A stretch of DNA of 48,004 nucleotides from Modestobacter caceresii. Lineage in GTDB: Bacteria; Actinomycetota; Actinomycetes; Mycobacteriales; Geodermatophilaceae. Below are positions 34,525-41,819 of the stretch, in pieces. Under the pieces are notes generated by a model. That model worked only from the letters and a program-made list of their open reading frames with translations. It ran no database searches and was not told where the DNA came from. The position numbers and the translations under genes are program-made. The stretch covers positions 1 through 48,004 of the forward strand of contig NZ_JPMX01000010.1 of assembly GCF_000761485.1 (NCBI RefSeq), written 5' to 3'. The first letter of the stretch is position 1; every line of letters begins with the position of its first letter.

Positions 34525-37355
34525 TGGCCGGGCGGGGGCGCATCCGCGCCGCGGACATCGCGCTCGTCCGTGAGCGGACCAAGATCGACGAGATCATCGG
34601 CGAGCACCTGCAGCTGAAGCGCGCCGGTGGCGGCAGCCTCAAGGGCCTCTGCCCGTTCCACGACGAGAAGTCGCCGTCCTTCCAGGTCACCCCCTCGCGA
34701 GGCCTGTACCACTGCCTGGCCGGCGAGACGGGGGTGCTCACCGAGGACGGCACCGTCCCCATCCGCGAGCTGGCGGGCAAGACCGTCCGCGTGCTGAACG
34801 GCGACGGCGGCTGGGTCGAGGCGCCCTTTCGCAGCTACGGCATCCAGCGACTCATGCGCCTCACCCTGAGCCGCAACGGGCGCACCAAGGTCGTGCACGC
34901 CACCGACGAGCACCGCTGGTTTGTACCCTCGGGAGCTCTTCGCCAGCAGCGCCGCGAGAAGCTCACCAAGGACCTCAAGCCCGGTGACTGGCTGTCACAT
35001 TCGTTCCCGGTCAGCCGGGTGCTCAACCCGGCGACCCGGCCCTCACCGTTCGGCATCGCACGGGGGCTCGTCTACGGCGACGGCACCCGCGATGGCCGAG
35101 GTTCGATCGCCGTCCTCTACGGCGAGAAGGACGCTCAGCTGGCCCACCTCTTCGACGGGTGCCGCTCGTGGTCGGACGAGCGGGGGACACGCTTCTACGG
35201 ACTGCCTGCCCACTTCAAGGACGAGCGCCCGTCCCTGGACGATGACACCTCTTACCTGCTCGGCTGGCTGGCCGGCTACTTCGCCGCCGATGGATGTGTC
35301 GCCGAGGACGGCGACGCCATCCTCAACTCCGCCGACATCGAGGACCTGGAGTACGTGCGGCGGCTCTGCACGCGCCTGGGCATCGGCACGTTCAGCATCG
35401 CGAAGCAGAACCGGGTGGGTATCGACGGCGTCCCGAGCGACATCTTCAACCTGCGGTTCATGACCAAGGGGCTGCCCGAGTCCTTCTTCCTCATCGCTCA
35501 GCACCGGGAACGGCACCTGGCGAGGGACAAGAAGTACGAGCGCAAGAACTGGGTGGTCCAGTCGGTCGAGTGGAGCGACCGGGTGGAGGAGGTGTTCTGC
35601 GCGGAGGTGCCCGGCACGCACGCCTTCACGCTCGAGGACAACCTGCTCACCGGCAACTGTTTCGGTTGTGGGGTGGGTGGCGACGTCATCCGGTTCGTGC
35701 AGGAGATCGACCACCTCTCCTTCGCCGAGGCGGTTGAGCTGCTCGCCGGCCGGGCCGGGGTGCAGCTGCAGTACGAGGACGACGGCGGCCGGGCCACCGC
35801 CGGCCCGGACCGCGCGCACGCTGGCCAGCGGGCCCGGCTGGTGGCGGCCAACACCGCCGCCGCGGAGTTCTACGCGAGCCAGCTGATGACGCCGGAGGCC
35901 GCACCGGCCCGGTCGTTCCTCGCCGACCGCGGCTTCGACCGGCAGGTGGCCCTGGACTTCAACTGCGGCTACGCCCCCGGCGGCTGGGACACCCTGACCC
36001 GGCACCTGCGCGGCCTCGGCTACACCCAGAGCGAGCTGGTCACCGGCGGGCTGGCCAAGGAGTCCTCCCGCGGCACGCTGATCGACCGGTTCCACCGCCG
36101 GCTCCTCTGGCCGATCCGCGACCTCACCGGCGACGTCATCGGCTTCGGCGCCCGCAAGCTGATGGACGACGACCCCGGCCCCAAGTACCTGAACACCCCG
36201 GAGACCCCGCTCTACAAGAAGAGCTCGGTGCTCTACGGCGTGGAGCGGGCCAAGCGCGACATCGCTCGCAACCACCAGGCCGTCGTCGTCGAGGGCTACA
36301 CCGACGTGATGGCCTGCCACGTCGCCGGGGTGACCACGGCGGTGGCCTCCTGCGGCACCGCGTTCGGGCCCGAGCACATCAACGTCCTGCGCCGGCTGCT
36401 GATGGACCAGGACGAGTTCCGCGGGGAGGTCGTCTACACCTTCGACGGCGACGCGGCCGGCCAGGCGGCGGCGATGAAGTCGTTCAAGGAGGACCAGCGC
36501 TTCGTCGCGCAGACCTTCGTCGCGGTGGAGCAGGAGGGCCGTGACCCGTGCGAGCTGCGCCAGGCGCACGGGGACGCCGCCGTCCGTGACCTGATCGGCC
36601 GGCGCACGCCGCTGATCGAGTTCGTGCTGCGGACCCATCTGGCCGAGTACGACCTGGACACCGTCGAGGGCCGGCTGGCTGCCCTGGACAAGACGGCGCC
36701 GCTGCTCGCCCAGATCAAGGACCACGCGCTGCGCCCGGCGTACGCCCGTCGGCTGGCCGGCCTGCTCGGCCTGCCCGACGAGACCGAGGTCGTGGCGCGC
36801 GTGCGTCAGCTGGCCGGGGAGAACGGCGGCGAGCGGCCGAGGTCCCGCCCGCGCACGCCGCAGCGGACGCCGGACGACGCGGCGATCGAGGTCGAGCGGG
36901 AGGCGGTGAAGGCCGCGCTGCAGTGCCCGGAGATCGCCGGACCGCAGTTCGACGCGGTCGAGCCGAGCTCCTACACGCACTCCGACTACGCCGCGGTCGC
37001 CGCCGCGGTGTCGGCCGCCGGGGGAGCGGCTGGGGCGACGACGTCCGGGGCGGCGTGGCTGGAGGAGGTGACGGCGCACTGCGACCGGGACACCGCGAAG
37101 GCGATGCTGACCGCGCTGGCGGTCGAGCCGTTGCACGCGGTGGGGGAGAACGACCCGACCTACGTGAACGCGCTGATGGCCCGGCTGCACGAGATGGCCA
37201 CCGTCCGGGAGATCGCCGCGCTCAAGGGCAAGCTGCAGCGCACCAACCCGATCGAGGCGCAGGACGAGTACATGCGGGCGTTCAAGAAGCTGATGGACCT
37301 CGAGCAGCTGGCCATCTCGCTGCGCAAGCGTGCGTCCGGCGGGCTGACCCCGTGA
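34524..37355 (+). CDS. dnaG: DNA primase DnaG with an in-frame intein
   Basis: The 943-residue precursor splices to a 628-residue primase, the usual actinobacterial size. Primase makes RNA primers for replication. Zinc ligands are C43 and H46 (LCPFHDEKSPSF), and, after splicing, the CFGCG pair. The intein (34713-35657) sits between His63 and the third zinc ligand, so the zinc domain cannot form before splicing. The catalytic TOPRIM part has VVVEGYTDVMACH, SCGTAFGPEH and VYTFDGDAAGQAAA. The C-terminal helicase-binding domain occupies the last 140 residues. ATG 34524 overlaps the previous stop. It ends coupled to the next gene (GTGA). Confidence 0.97.
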   Translation: MAGRGRIRAADIALVRERTKIDEIIGEHLQLKRAGGGSLKGLCPFHDEKSPSFQVTPSRGLYHCLAGETGVLTEDGTVPIRELAGKTVRVLNGDGGWVEAPFRSYGIQRLMRLTLSRNGRTKVVHATDEHRWFVPSGALRQQRREKLTKDLKPGDWLSHSFPVSRVLNPATRPSPFGIARGLVYGDGTRDGRGSIAVLYGEKDAQLAHLFDGCRSWSDERGTRFYGLPAHFKDERPSLDDDTSYLLGWLAGYFAADGCVAEDGDAILNSADIEDLEYVRRLCTRLGIGTFSIAKQNRVGIDGVPSDIFNLRFMTKGLPESFFLIAQHRERHLARDKKYERKNWVVQSVEWSDRVEEVFCAEVPGTHAFTLEDNLLTGNCFGCGVGGDVIRFVQEIDHLSFAEAVELLAGRAGVQLQYEDDGGRATAGPDRAHAGQRARLVAANTAAAEFYASQLMTPEAAPARSFLADRGFDRQVALDFNCGYAPGGWDTLTRHLRGLGYTQSELVTGGLAKESSRGTLIDRFHRRLLWPIRDLTGDVIGFGARKLMDDDPGPKYLNTPETPLYKKSSVLYGVERAKRDIARNHQAVVVEGYTDVMACHVAGVTTAVASCGTAFGPEHINVLRRLLMDQDEFRGEVVYTFDGDAAGQAAAMKSFKEDQRFVAQTFVAVEQEGRDPCELRQAHGDAAVRDLIGRRTPLIEFVLRTHLAEYDLDTVEGRLAALDKTAPLLAQIKDHALRPAYARRLAGLLGLPDETEVVARVRQLAGENGGERPRSRPRTPQRTPDDAAIEVEREAVKAALQCPEIAGPQFDAVEPSSYTHSDYAAVAAAVSAAGGAAGATTSGAAWLEEVTAHCDRDTAKAMLTALAVEPLHAVGENDPTYVNALMARLHEMATVREIAALKGKLQRTNPIEAQDEYMRAFKKLMDLEQLAISLRKRASGGLTP
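34713..35657 (+). other. DnaG intein, class 3-like (Trp-Cys-Thr), with LAGLIDADG homing endonuclease
   Basis: The 315-residue intein begins at Cys1 (block A CLAGETGVLTEDG) and ends Asn315 followed by Cys+1 of the extein. Block B is ATDEHRWFV with T64, H67 and W69. Block F is VFCAEVPGTHAFTLED with C296 in place of the usual Asp. Block G is NLLTGN with T313 and Gly at the penultimate place where His is usual. W69, C296 and T313 fall at B:12, F:4 and G:5, the class 3 triad. The endonuclease has two dodecapeptides, FGIARGLVYGDGT (113-125) and YLLGWLAGYFAADGCV (181-196), both with the catalytic Asp. It therefore may still be mobile. Codon use is less GC-biased than the exteins. Confidence 0.92.
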
Positions 37356-37912
37356 GCCTGATCGAGCGCGTGCGCGGGAGGTTCGCCCGCCCGCCGGAGC
37401 CGGTGCGCGCGGCGCTCGACGTGGAGGCTGAGGAGCGGGCGCTGGCGTGGGGAGAGCGGGTCGACGGGGGCTGGACCGTGGCCACCTCGCGCGGCCTGCG
37501 CGTCGTCCCGGCCGACTCGGGCGAGACCTCGACCCTGCTGGCGTGGCACGAGATCGGCACCGCGCGGTGGAGCGCGGCCGGTGCGGGCGGCACCTTCGTG
37601 GTGACGCCGCTGGTCGAGGTGGAGCCCGGGGTGCAGGCCCGCCAGGCGCCGCAGCGGCACGTGCTGCGCGAGGCGGGCGGGCTGCCCGGCGTGCTGCGCA
37701 CCCGGGTCGACCGCACCGTGGTGACCAGCCAGCGGCACCCGCTTCCCACCGGGGGAGGGGTGCTGCTGGTGGCCCGCCGGGTGCCCGGTCAGGCGGCGCG
37801 GGAGTGGACCGTGGTCTTCGACGACGACGCCGACCGGGACGACCCGGTGGCCCGCCAGGTCGCCCGCGACCGCCTGGCCGCCGCGGTGGACGCGGACGAC
37901 CCCAGCCGCTGA
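37352..37912 (+). CDS. Hypothetical protein coupled to dnaG
   Basis: The 186-residue soluble protein has WTVATSRGLRVVP, LLAWHEIGTARWSAAG and REWTVVFDDDADRDD, a beta-rich pattern with an acidic tail. I do not recognise a family, though such proteins commonly follow dnaG in actinobacteria. GTG 37352 overlaps the dnaG stop (GTGA). It ends in a small hairpin with the convergent YtxH-like gene. Confidence 0.8.
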   Translation: MSLIERVRGRFARPPEPVRAALDVEAEERALAWGERVDGGWTVATSRGLRVVPADSGETSTLLAWHEIGTARWSAAGAGGTFVVTPLVEVEPGVQARQAPQRHVLREAGGLPGVLRTRVDRTVVTSQRHPLPTGGGVLLVARRVPGQAAREWTVVFDDDADRDDPVARQVARDRLAAAVDADDPSR

Positions 37913-37922
37913 CCCGAGGTCA
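37910..37922. terminator. Short hairpin joining convergent stop codons
   Basis: TGACC (37910-37914), CGA loop, GGTCA (37918-37922). The stop codon of the left gene and that of the right gene form the outer arms, as at 25493-25508. Confidence 0.4.
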
Positions 37923-38132
37923 GTTGCTGCCGGTCTCGTTCCCCAGCCGGTGCTTCACCGAGTCGACGGCGGCGTCGGCGCGTGCCTGGGCCACGCCGGC
38001 GGCGGTCTGCAGGCGCGGGTCGTCCTTGGCGTGGTTGTAGACGCGGCGGATCTGCTCGTAGCGCTCACGGCCGGCCTTGGCACCGAGGACGTAACCGGCA
38101 CCGAAGCCGGCGAGGAAGGACAGCTTGGCCAC
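37920..38132 (-). CDS. YtxH-like small protein
   Basis: The 70-residue protein has a short hydrophobic, glycine-rich N-terminus (KLSFLAGFGAGYVLGAKAGRE) followed by a charged helix (YEQIRRVYNHAKDDPRL). This is the YtxH pattern, membrane-associated and stress-linked in Firmicutes. GTG 38132 has a good AGGAGG site upstream. Role here unknown. Confidence 0.8.
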   Translation of the reverse strand: MAKLSFLAGFGAGYVLGAKAGRERYEQIRRVYNHAKDDPRLQTAAGVAQARADAAVDSVKHRLGNETGSN

Positions 38133-38200
38133 GGGGGACCTCCTGTGTTGGGGCGGAAGTGATCACGCTACCGGCCCAGCGGGGTTCCGACCCGTCGAGC

Positions 38201-39283
38201 TCAGGAGGTCGGGCTCAGCTCGCGCGGGCGGTCGGCGGCGTAGGCGATCCGGTCCCGACCTGCCCGCTTGGCCTCGTACAGCGCCCGGTCGGCGGTGCTG
38301 AGCAGGGAGAGGACCGCGTCGACCGGGCTGTGGCCAGGCGGCGGCTCCGAGGTGACCACCCCGATGCTGACGGTGACCGGAGGTACGTCGGGCACCGACA
38401 GGTCGCGCACGGCGGTGAGCAGGCGTTCCGCGGCCCGCGCGACCTCCTCCGGGCCGGGGAAGTGGGCGACCCAGCCCAGCTCCTCCCCGCCGAGGCGCAC
38501 GAGCAGGTCGTCGGCGCGGGCGCCGCGAGTCATCGCGCCGGCGACCTCGGTCAGCACCCGGTCGCCGACGGCGTGCCCATGGGTGTCGTTCACCGTCTTG
38601 AAGTGGTCGAGGTCCAACACCATCACGGTCACCGGTTCACCGGCTGCCGCTGCGGCGGCCAGGATGGAGCCGGCGCGGGCCTCGATGCCGCGGCGGTTGG
38701 ACAGCCCGGTCAGCGGGTCGGTCACGGCCAGGGTGCGGGCCAGGTCGCGGGCGGCCTGCATGCGGCGTACCAGGATCGTGACCACGGTGATGGGGGCCAG
38801 CACCATGACGGACATCGTCAGCGCGGAGTAGACCCGAAGCAGTGGTGGGGTGGGCAGCGTCAGGCTGATCGCGACCACGCCGGTCACCGCGACGGCCGTG
38901 GTGACGACGACCGCCCAGCTCCGGAGCAGCATCGCGGCGGCCACTGGCACCACAACCAGCGCCGCAGCGCACAGCCAGCGGATGGTGAGCTCCTGCTGGC
39001 AGAGGCCCTCGACGATCATGATCGTGCTCGCCGCGCCGATGATGACGGCGCCGTCCCGAGGCCCCAGCCGACGACGGATCGCCACGTAGCCGGCCATGCA
39101 ACCCCAGATCGAGGCGCCCAGAGCGGCGAGCCGGGCATCGGCGTGCGCGCCGACCGACCGCTGGAAGCCGCTGACCACGAACAGCGGGATGCTGCCGGTC
39201 AGGCAGATGGCGAGGAGCGTGACGGCGCGCCACTCGATGTGGCGGCCTATGCCCGCCACCGCCCGCTCACCCAGCTCCCTCAT
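38201..39283 (-). CDS. Membrane-bound diguanylate cyclase (GGDEF)
   Basis: The 360-residue protein has six or so hydrophobic helices in residues 20-185 and a C-terminal GGDEF domain beginning LAVTDPLTGLSNRRGIEARA. The active-site motif is GGEEL (RLGGEELGW), an accepted D-to-E variant, with Leu replacing Phe. An RxxD inhibitory site (RADD) lies five residues upstream. Metal ligand DLDHFKTVNDTHGHAVGD is intact. It should make cyclic di-GMP from two GTP in response to a membrane signal. ATG 39283 is chosen. Confidence 0.92.
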   Translation of the reverse strand: MRELGERAVAGIGRHIEWRAVTLLAICLTGSIPLFVVSGFQRSVGAHADARLAALGASIWGCMAGYVAIRRRLGPRDGAVIIGAASTIMIVEGLCQQELTIRWLCAAALVVVPVAAAMLLRSWAVVVTTAVAVTGVVAISLTLPTPPLLRVYSALTMSVMVLAPITVVTILVRRMQAARDLARTLAVTDPLTGLSNRRGIEARAGSILAAAAAAGEPVTVMVLDLDHFKTVNDTHGHAVGDRVLTEVAGAMTRGARADDLLVRLGGEELGWVAHFPGPEEVARAAERLLTAVRDLSVPDVPPVTVSIGVVTSEPPPGHSPVDAVLSLLSTADRALYEAKRAGRDRIAYAADRPRELSPTS

Positions 39284-39430
39284 GCACACAGGTTTGGCAG
39301 CGGTCACGCGCGGCTTGACCGCCCTCACCCGGTCGGGCGCCGGGGACGCGACCCGCCGGGAGCCACCCCCGGCCCGAGACGGGCTCGGGCGTGGGGTAAT
39401 CTCTCAGGGCGCGCGGGCACCACCCGCCGA

Positions 39431-39503
39431 TCCCCCGTAGCTCAATTGGCAGAGCATGCGACTGTTAATCGCAGGGTTATAGGTTCAAGTCCTATCGGGG
39501 GAG
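39431..39503 (+). tRNA. tRNA-Asn (anticodon GTT)
   Basis: The cloverleaf is complete: acceptor TCCCCCG with CGGGGGA, D-stem GCTC/GAGC, anticodon stem TGCGA/TCGCA with loop CTGTTAA (anticodon 39464-39466), T-arm ATAGG TTCAAGT CCTAT, discriminator G. A CA follows. The 3' half is duplicated at 46361-46400. Confidence 0.97.
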
Positions 39504-39505
39504 CA
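39466..39505. repeat. attL: tRNA-Asn 3' half, direct repeat of attR
   Basis: Forty bases from TAATCGCAGGG to CGGGGGAGCA are identical at 46361-46400. They run from the anticodon's last base through the tRNA 3' end, the classic target of tyrosine integrases. The integrase gene lies 96 bases away. Confidence 0.95.
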
Positions 39506-39511
39506 AGCCGA

Positions 39512-39543
39512 GGCCCTGACCAGCGGAGACGCCGGTCAGGGCC
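39512..39543 (+). terminator. Terminator after tRNA-Asn (element side)
   Basis: GGCCCTGACC (39512-39521) pairs perfectly with GGTCAGGGCC (39534-39543), followed by TTTACTTTT. It resembles the hairpin after attR at 46405-46440. Confidence 0.9.
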
Positions 39544-39600
39544 TTTACTTTTGCCTCGTCGGAGGTCTGATCCCCCTGTAACCCCCCGCTTTGCCTTGCG

Positions 39601-40824
39601 TTAGCTCCCCACTGTCAGCAGTTCGGCTGCGCGGTCGGAGATCGTGTGACGGCTCATGTAGACGTCCTGGGTCATGCTCGCGTGCTTGTGCCCGAGGTGG
39701 TTGGCGATCTCCCGCGCCGACAGGCCCGCCAGGTCCAGCGTCGTGGCGACGGTGTGCCGGAACGTGTGGGCGGTCGCCCACGGGTACCCGGCGGCGGTCA
39801 GCATCGCGCTCACGTCGCCGCACGTGTTGCTGGTGTCCCGAAGGTGGCCACGGGGCGAGGTGAACACGACGTCCCACTCGTTGCCGACCGCGTTCACCTG
39901 GCGGGCCATGAGTCGGGCCACCAGGTCGGCGGGCAGCTTGATCGTCCGCGTGCTGGTGTCGGTCTTGCCGTCGTCCTGCACGTGGAGTCCCTTGCCCTTC
40001 TCTCGGACGACCACCGGCCCGAGCTTGGCGGTTCCTTCGGCCAGGTCTAGAGCAGACCAGCGCAGCCCGCACGCCTCGCCGATGCGGGCACCCGTGCCCG
40101 CCAGGAAGGCCAGCAGGTCGACCAGGTCCCGGCGCTGGGCCACCTTGTCGTCTGCCGCGTAGGCGAGCACCGCAGCCTGTTCCTCGGGGGTAAATGCTCG
40201 TTCAGTGTCCCGAGCACCCTTCTTCACCGTCTTGACCTTGATGGGACCAGCGGAGCGAACCGGGTTGAGCGCGATGGCGTCATGCTTGGTCGCCATGTCC
40301 AGCACCCCGCGCAGGACGGTGCGCGTCATCTTGGCCGCACCCTTGCCGCTGGTCTTGGCGATCTCGGTCAGTGCCCGCTCGACACCCCCGGCGGTCACCT
40401 CCCGCACCGTCAGGTTGGCCAGGGCAGCGGGGGCCTTCTCGGTGCCGATGACGTGCTTGTGGCAGGTGGACGTGTAGACCTGCCGCGTGTTCACCGAGCG
40501 GTCGGAGTCGGCCAGCTCGGTCAGCCACACGCGGGCGGCGTCCTTCACCTTCGTCGTCGGCTTGACGGCGGCGTGCTCGGGGGCCGGCTGCACGCGCTCG
40601 CGCAGCTTCTCGGTCAGTGTGCGGCGGGCGGACGCCTCGGTGCCCGCCCAGCTCTCCACGTCGCGAACCTTGCCGTCCAGGTCGCGGACCTTGGCCCGCG
40701 CCCGCCACGTGTCGGCCTTCCGCGACCCCCTGGGGATGCTGCGGGCCTTGCCGTCTTCGCCGTACTTGTGGGGAGTGGTGGCGATGTTGCCCCACTCGCC
40801 CACCTTCATCATCGGTCGCGCCAT
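39601..40824 (-). CDS. int: Site-specific tyrosine integrase
   Basis: The 407-residue phage-type integrase has an N-terminal arm-binding/SAM-like domain (about 85-190) and a C-terminal catalytic domain. The catalytic Arg is in LAGTGARIGEACGLRW, the HxxR in TAHTFRHTVATTLDLAG, and the nucleophile Tyr in ASMTQDVYMSRHT (about residue 393). It would catalyse recombination between the tRNA-Asn attB and the element attP. ATG 40824 is the longest start; nearby Met5/Met6 are alternatives. Its 3' end points to the tRNA, as is usual. Confidence 0.96.
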   Translation of the reverse strand: MARPMMKVGEWGNIATTPHKYGEDGKARSIPRGSRKADTWRARAKVRDLDGKVRDVESWAGTEASARRTLTEKLRERVQPAPEHAAVKPTTKVKDAARVWLTELADSDRSVNTRQVYTSTCHKHVIGTEKAPAALANLTVREVTAGGVERALTEIAKTSGKGAAKMTRTVLRGVLDMATKHDAIALNPVRSAGPIKVKTVKKGARDTERAFTPEEQAAVLAYAADDKVAQRRDLVDLLAFLAGTGARIGEACGLRWSALDLAEGTAKLGPVVVREKGKGLHVQDDGKTDTSTRTIKLPADLVARLMARQVNAVGNEWDVVFTSPRGHLRDTSNTCGDVSAMLTAAGYPWATAHTFRHTVATTLDLAGLSAREIANHLGHKHASMTQDVYMSRHTISDRAAELLTVGS

Positions 40825-41211
40825 TCGTCGTTCCCTCGCCTTAGCTCGTGGGCGGGTCGGGCGTTCCGCCCCGCGCTCCGTTCCAGACTAGCGGAGTTTC
40901 CGGGGGGTAGCTAGTTGGTTCTCAACCAGCTGTCGGTAGTTCATCGGACCTGTAGCCCGCGTTCAGATGGAGTGCGGTGGCAGTGCGGAGGGAGCGGGGC
41001 AGCGTCCCTGTGCCAGCCCGCCGACGCCGCCCATGGTGCAGTCCACAGCCCCTCCGGGTGTCCCTCGGGCGGCCGCGCTCGTGGACCGCACCCAGGGGGC
41101 AATAGGGAGGGTGGGGGGCTGACCCTCTCGGCCTCTAGAAGGGGACCGTCCCGTGATAGCAGCCCCGATCCTGCCCGGGTTGGGAGGTCGGCGGGCAGGC
41201 GGACTGGCCAG

Positions 41212-41316
41212 CAGGGATAACCGCGCGACCTGCGGATAACCCGTCCAACTGCTCGGCAGGAAGCGCTCTATAGGGCTTGGAACGCTGTATATCGGGAGAA
41301 ACGCTCGATATGCGGG
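41212..41316. other. Candidate replication origin: DnaA-like boxes and iterons at 19-bp spacing
   Basis: Three direct repeats share the core CGCT at 41264, 41283 and 41302, exactly 19 bases apart: AAGCGCTCTATAGGG, AACGCTGTATATCGGG and AACGCTCGATATGCGGG. Upstream, GGATAACC occurs at 41215 and 41234, also 19 bases apart. In complement the second reads TTATCCGCA, one change from the DnaA box TTATCCACA. The whole is typical of an iteron origin, and the element encodes a RepA-like helicase. Confidence 0.7.
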
Positions 41317-41400
41317 TGACGGAAGACGACACGCTTGTCAGGGCTTTCTCACCCTACATACGCATGGGATGCTTGTCCGCGAGTGAAGACGGCCTGTAAG

Positions 41401-41450
41401 CCGTTCTGCGGAAACGCAGAACGGCCCCCGCTGCCAGGCGGAGGCCGTTC
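41401..41450 (+). promoter_or_regulatory. Two overlapping, mutually exclusive hairpins
   Basis: Hairpin 1: CCGTTCTGCG (41401-41410), GAAA tetraloop, CGCAGAACGG (41415-41424), ten perfect pairs. Hairpin 2: GAACGGCC (41419-41426) with GGCCGTTC (41443-41450), enclosing CCGC/GCGG. Both need GAACGG (41419-41424), so only one can form. Placed 42 bases before a gene, this looks like an attenuator or a replication-control RNA. Confidence 0.6.
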
Positions 41451-41491
41451 CGACTCTCATCGCAGGGGCATCTACGAGAGGAGCGTCGTAC

Positions 41492-41743
41492 GTGGACAAC
41501 ATACGCAATCAGGACAACAGCGACAAGAGCGACATCAGCAACAACGGTGACAGTGACGACAAGGGTGACAGCCGGGGCAAGGTCACGGCACAGTCGCTGA
41601 CCTGGCGGCACATCCTGGCCTTGGCCATCGTCGCGGCCATGGTTGTTGTCGTCGTCGTCGAGACCGGGTCGACAGAAGTCCTCGTGATCGCGCTACCCAT
41701 GCTCGGCTGGTTGAGCACGGGGCGCGTGCGGGACGGCAGCTAA
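41492..41743 (+). CDS. Small acidic two-helix membrane protein of the element
   Basis: The 83-residue protein has a low-complexity N-terminus rich in Asp, Asn and Ser (about residues 2-29), then two hydrophobic segments (ILALAIVAAMVVVVVV and VLVIALPMLGWL). GTG 41492 follows a good GAGAGGAG site. I do not recognise it. A membrane protein next to the origin could act in exclusion or partition, but this is a guess. The two overlapping hairpins upstream may control it. Confidence 0.6.
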   Translation: MDNIRNQDNSDKSDISNNGDSDDKGDSRGKVTAQSLTWRHILALAIVAAMVVVVVVETGSTEVLVIALPMLGWLSTGRVRDGS

Positions 41744-41819
41744 CTAGCTGCGGACCACTGGCGGGCGGTGCACGTGGGTGCGCTGCCCGCCAGTGGCGTC
41801 TTCTTCGGTGCGTCCCTGG

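Larger units (their letters stand above)
40825..41491. other. Non-coding control region of the element
   Basis: This 667-base stretch holds no supported gene. From left to right it has a small hairpin next to int (TGGTT at 40916, AACCA at 40924), a G/C-rich stretch, two DnaA-like boxes and three iterons (41212-41316), and two overlapping hairpins (41401-41450) before the next gene. AT content rises to the right of 41260, as expected of an origin. Confidence 0.7.

Noticed and set aside
35043-37190. 715-residue minus-strand open frame across dnaG
   Set aside because: It is antisense to primase; no recognisable domain.
34524-37355. DnaG as a frameshifted or chimeric gene
   Set aside because: The 945-base insert is in frame, with complete intein blocks A, B, F and G and flanking primase sequence that rejoins exactly at CFGCG.
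40915-41220. 101-residue plus-strand frame upstream of the iterons
   Set aside because: No ribosome site, poor codon pattern, and it overlaps the candidate origin repeats.
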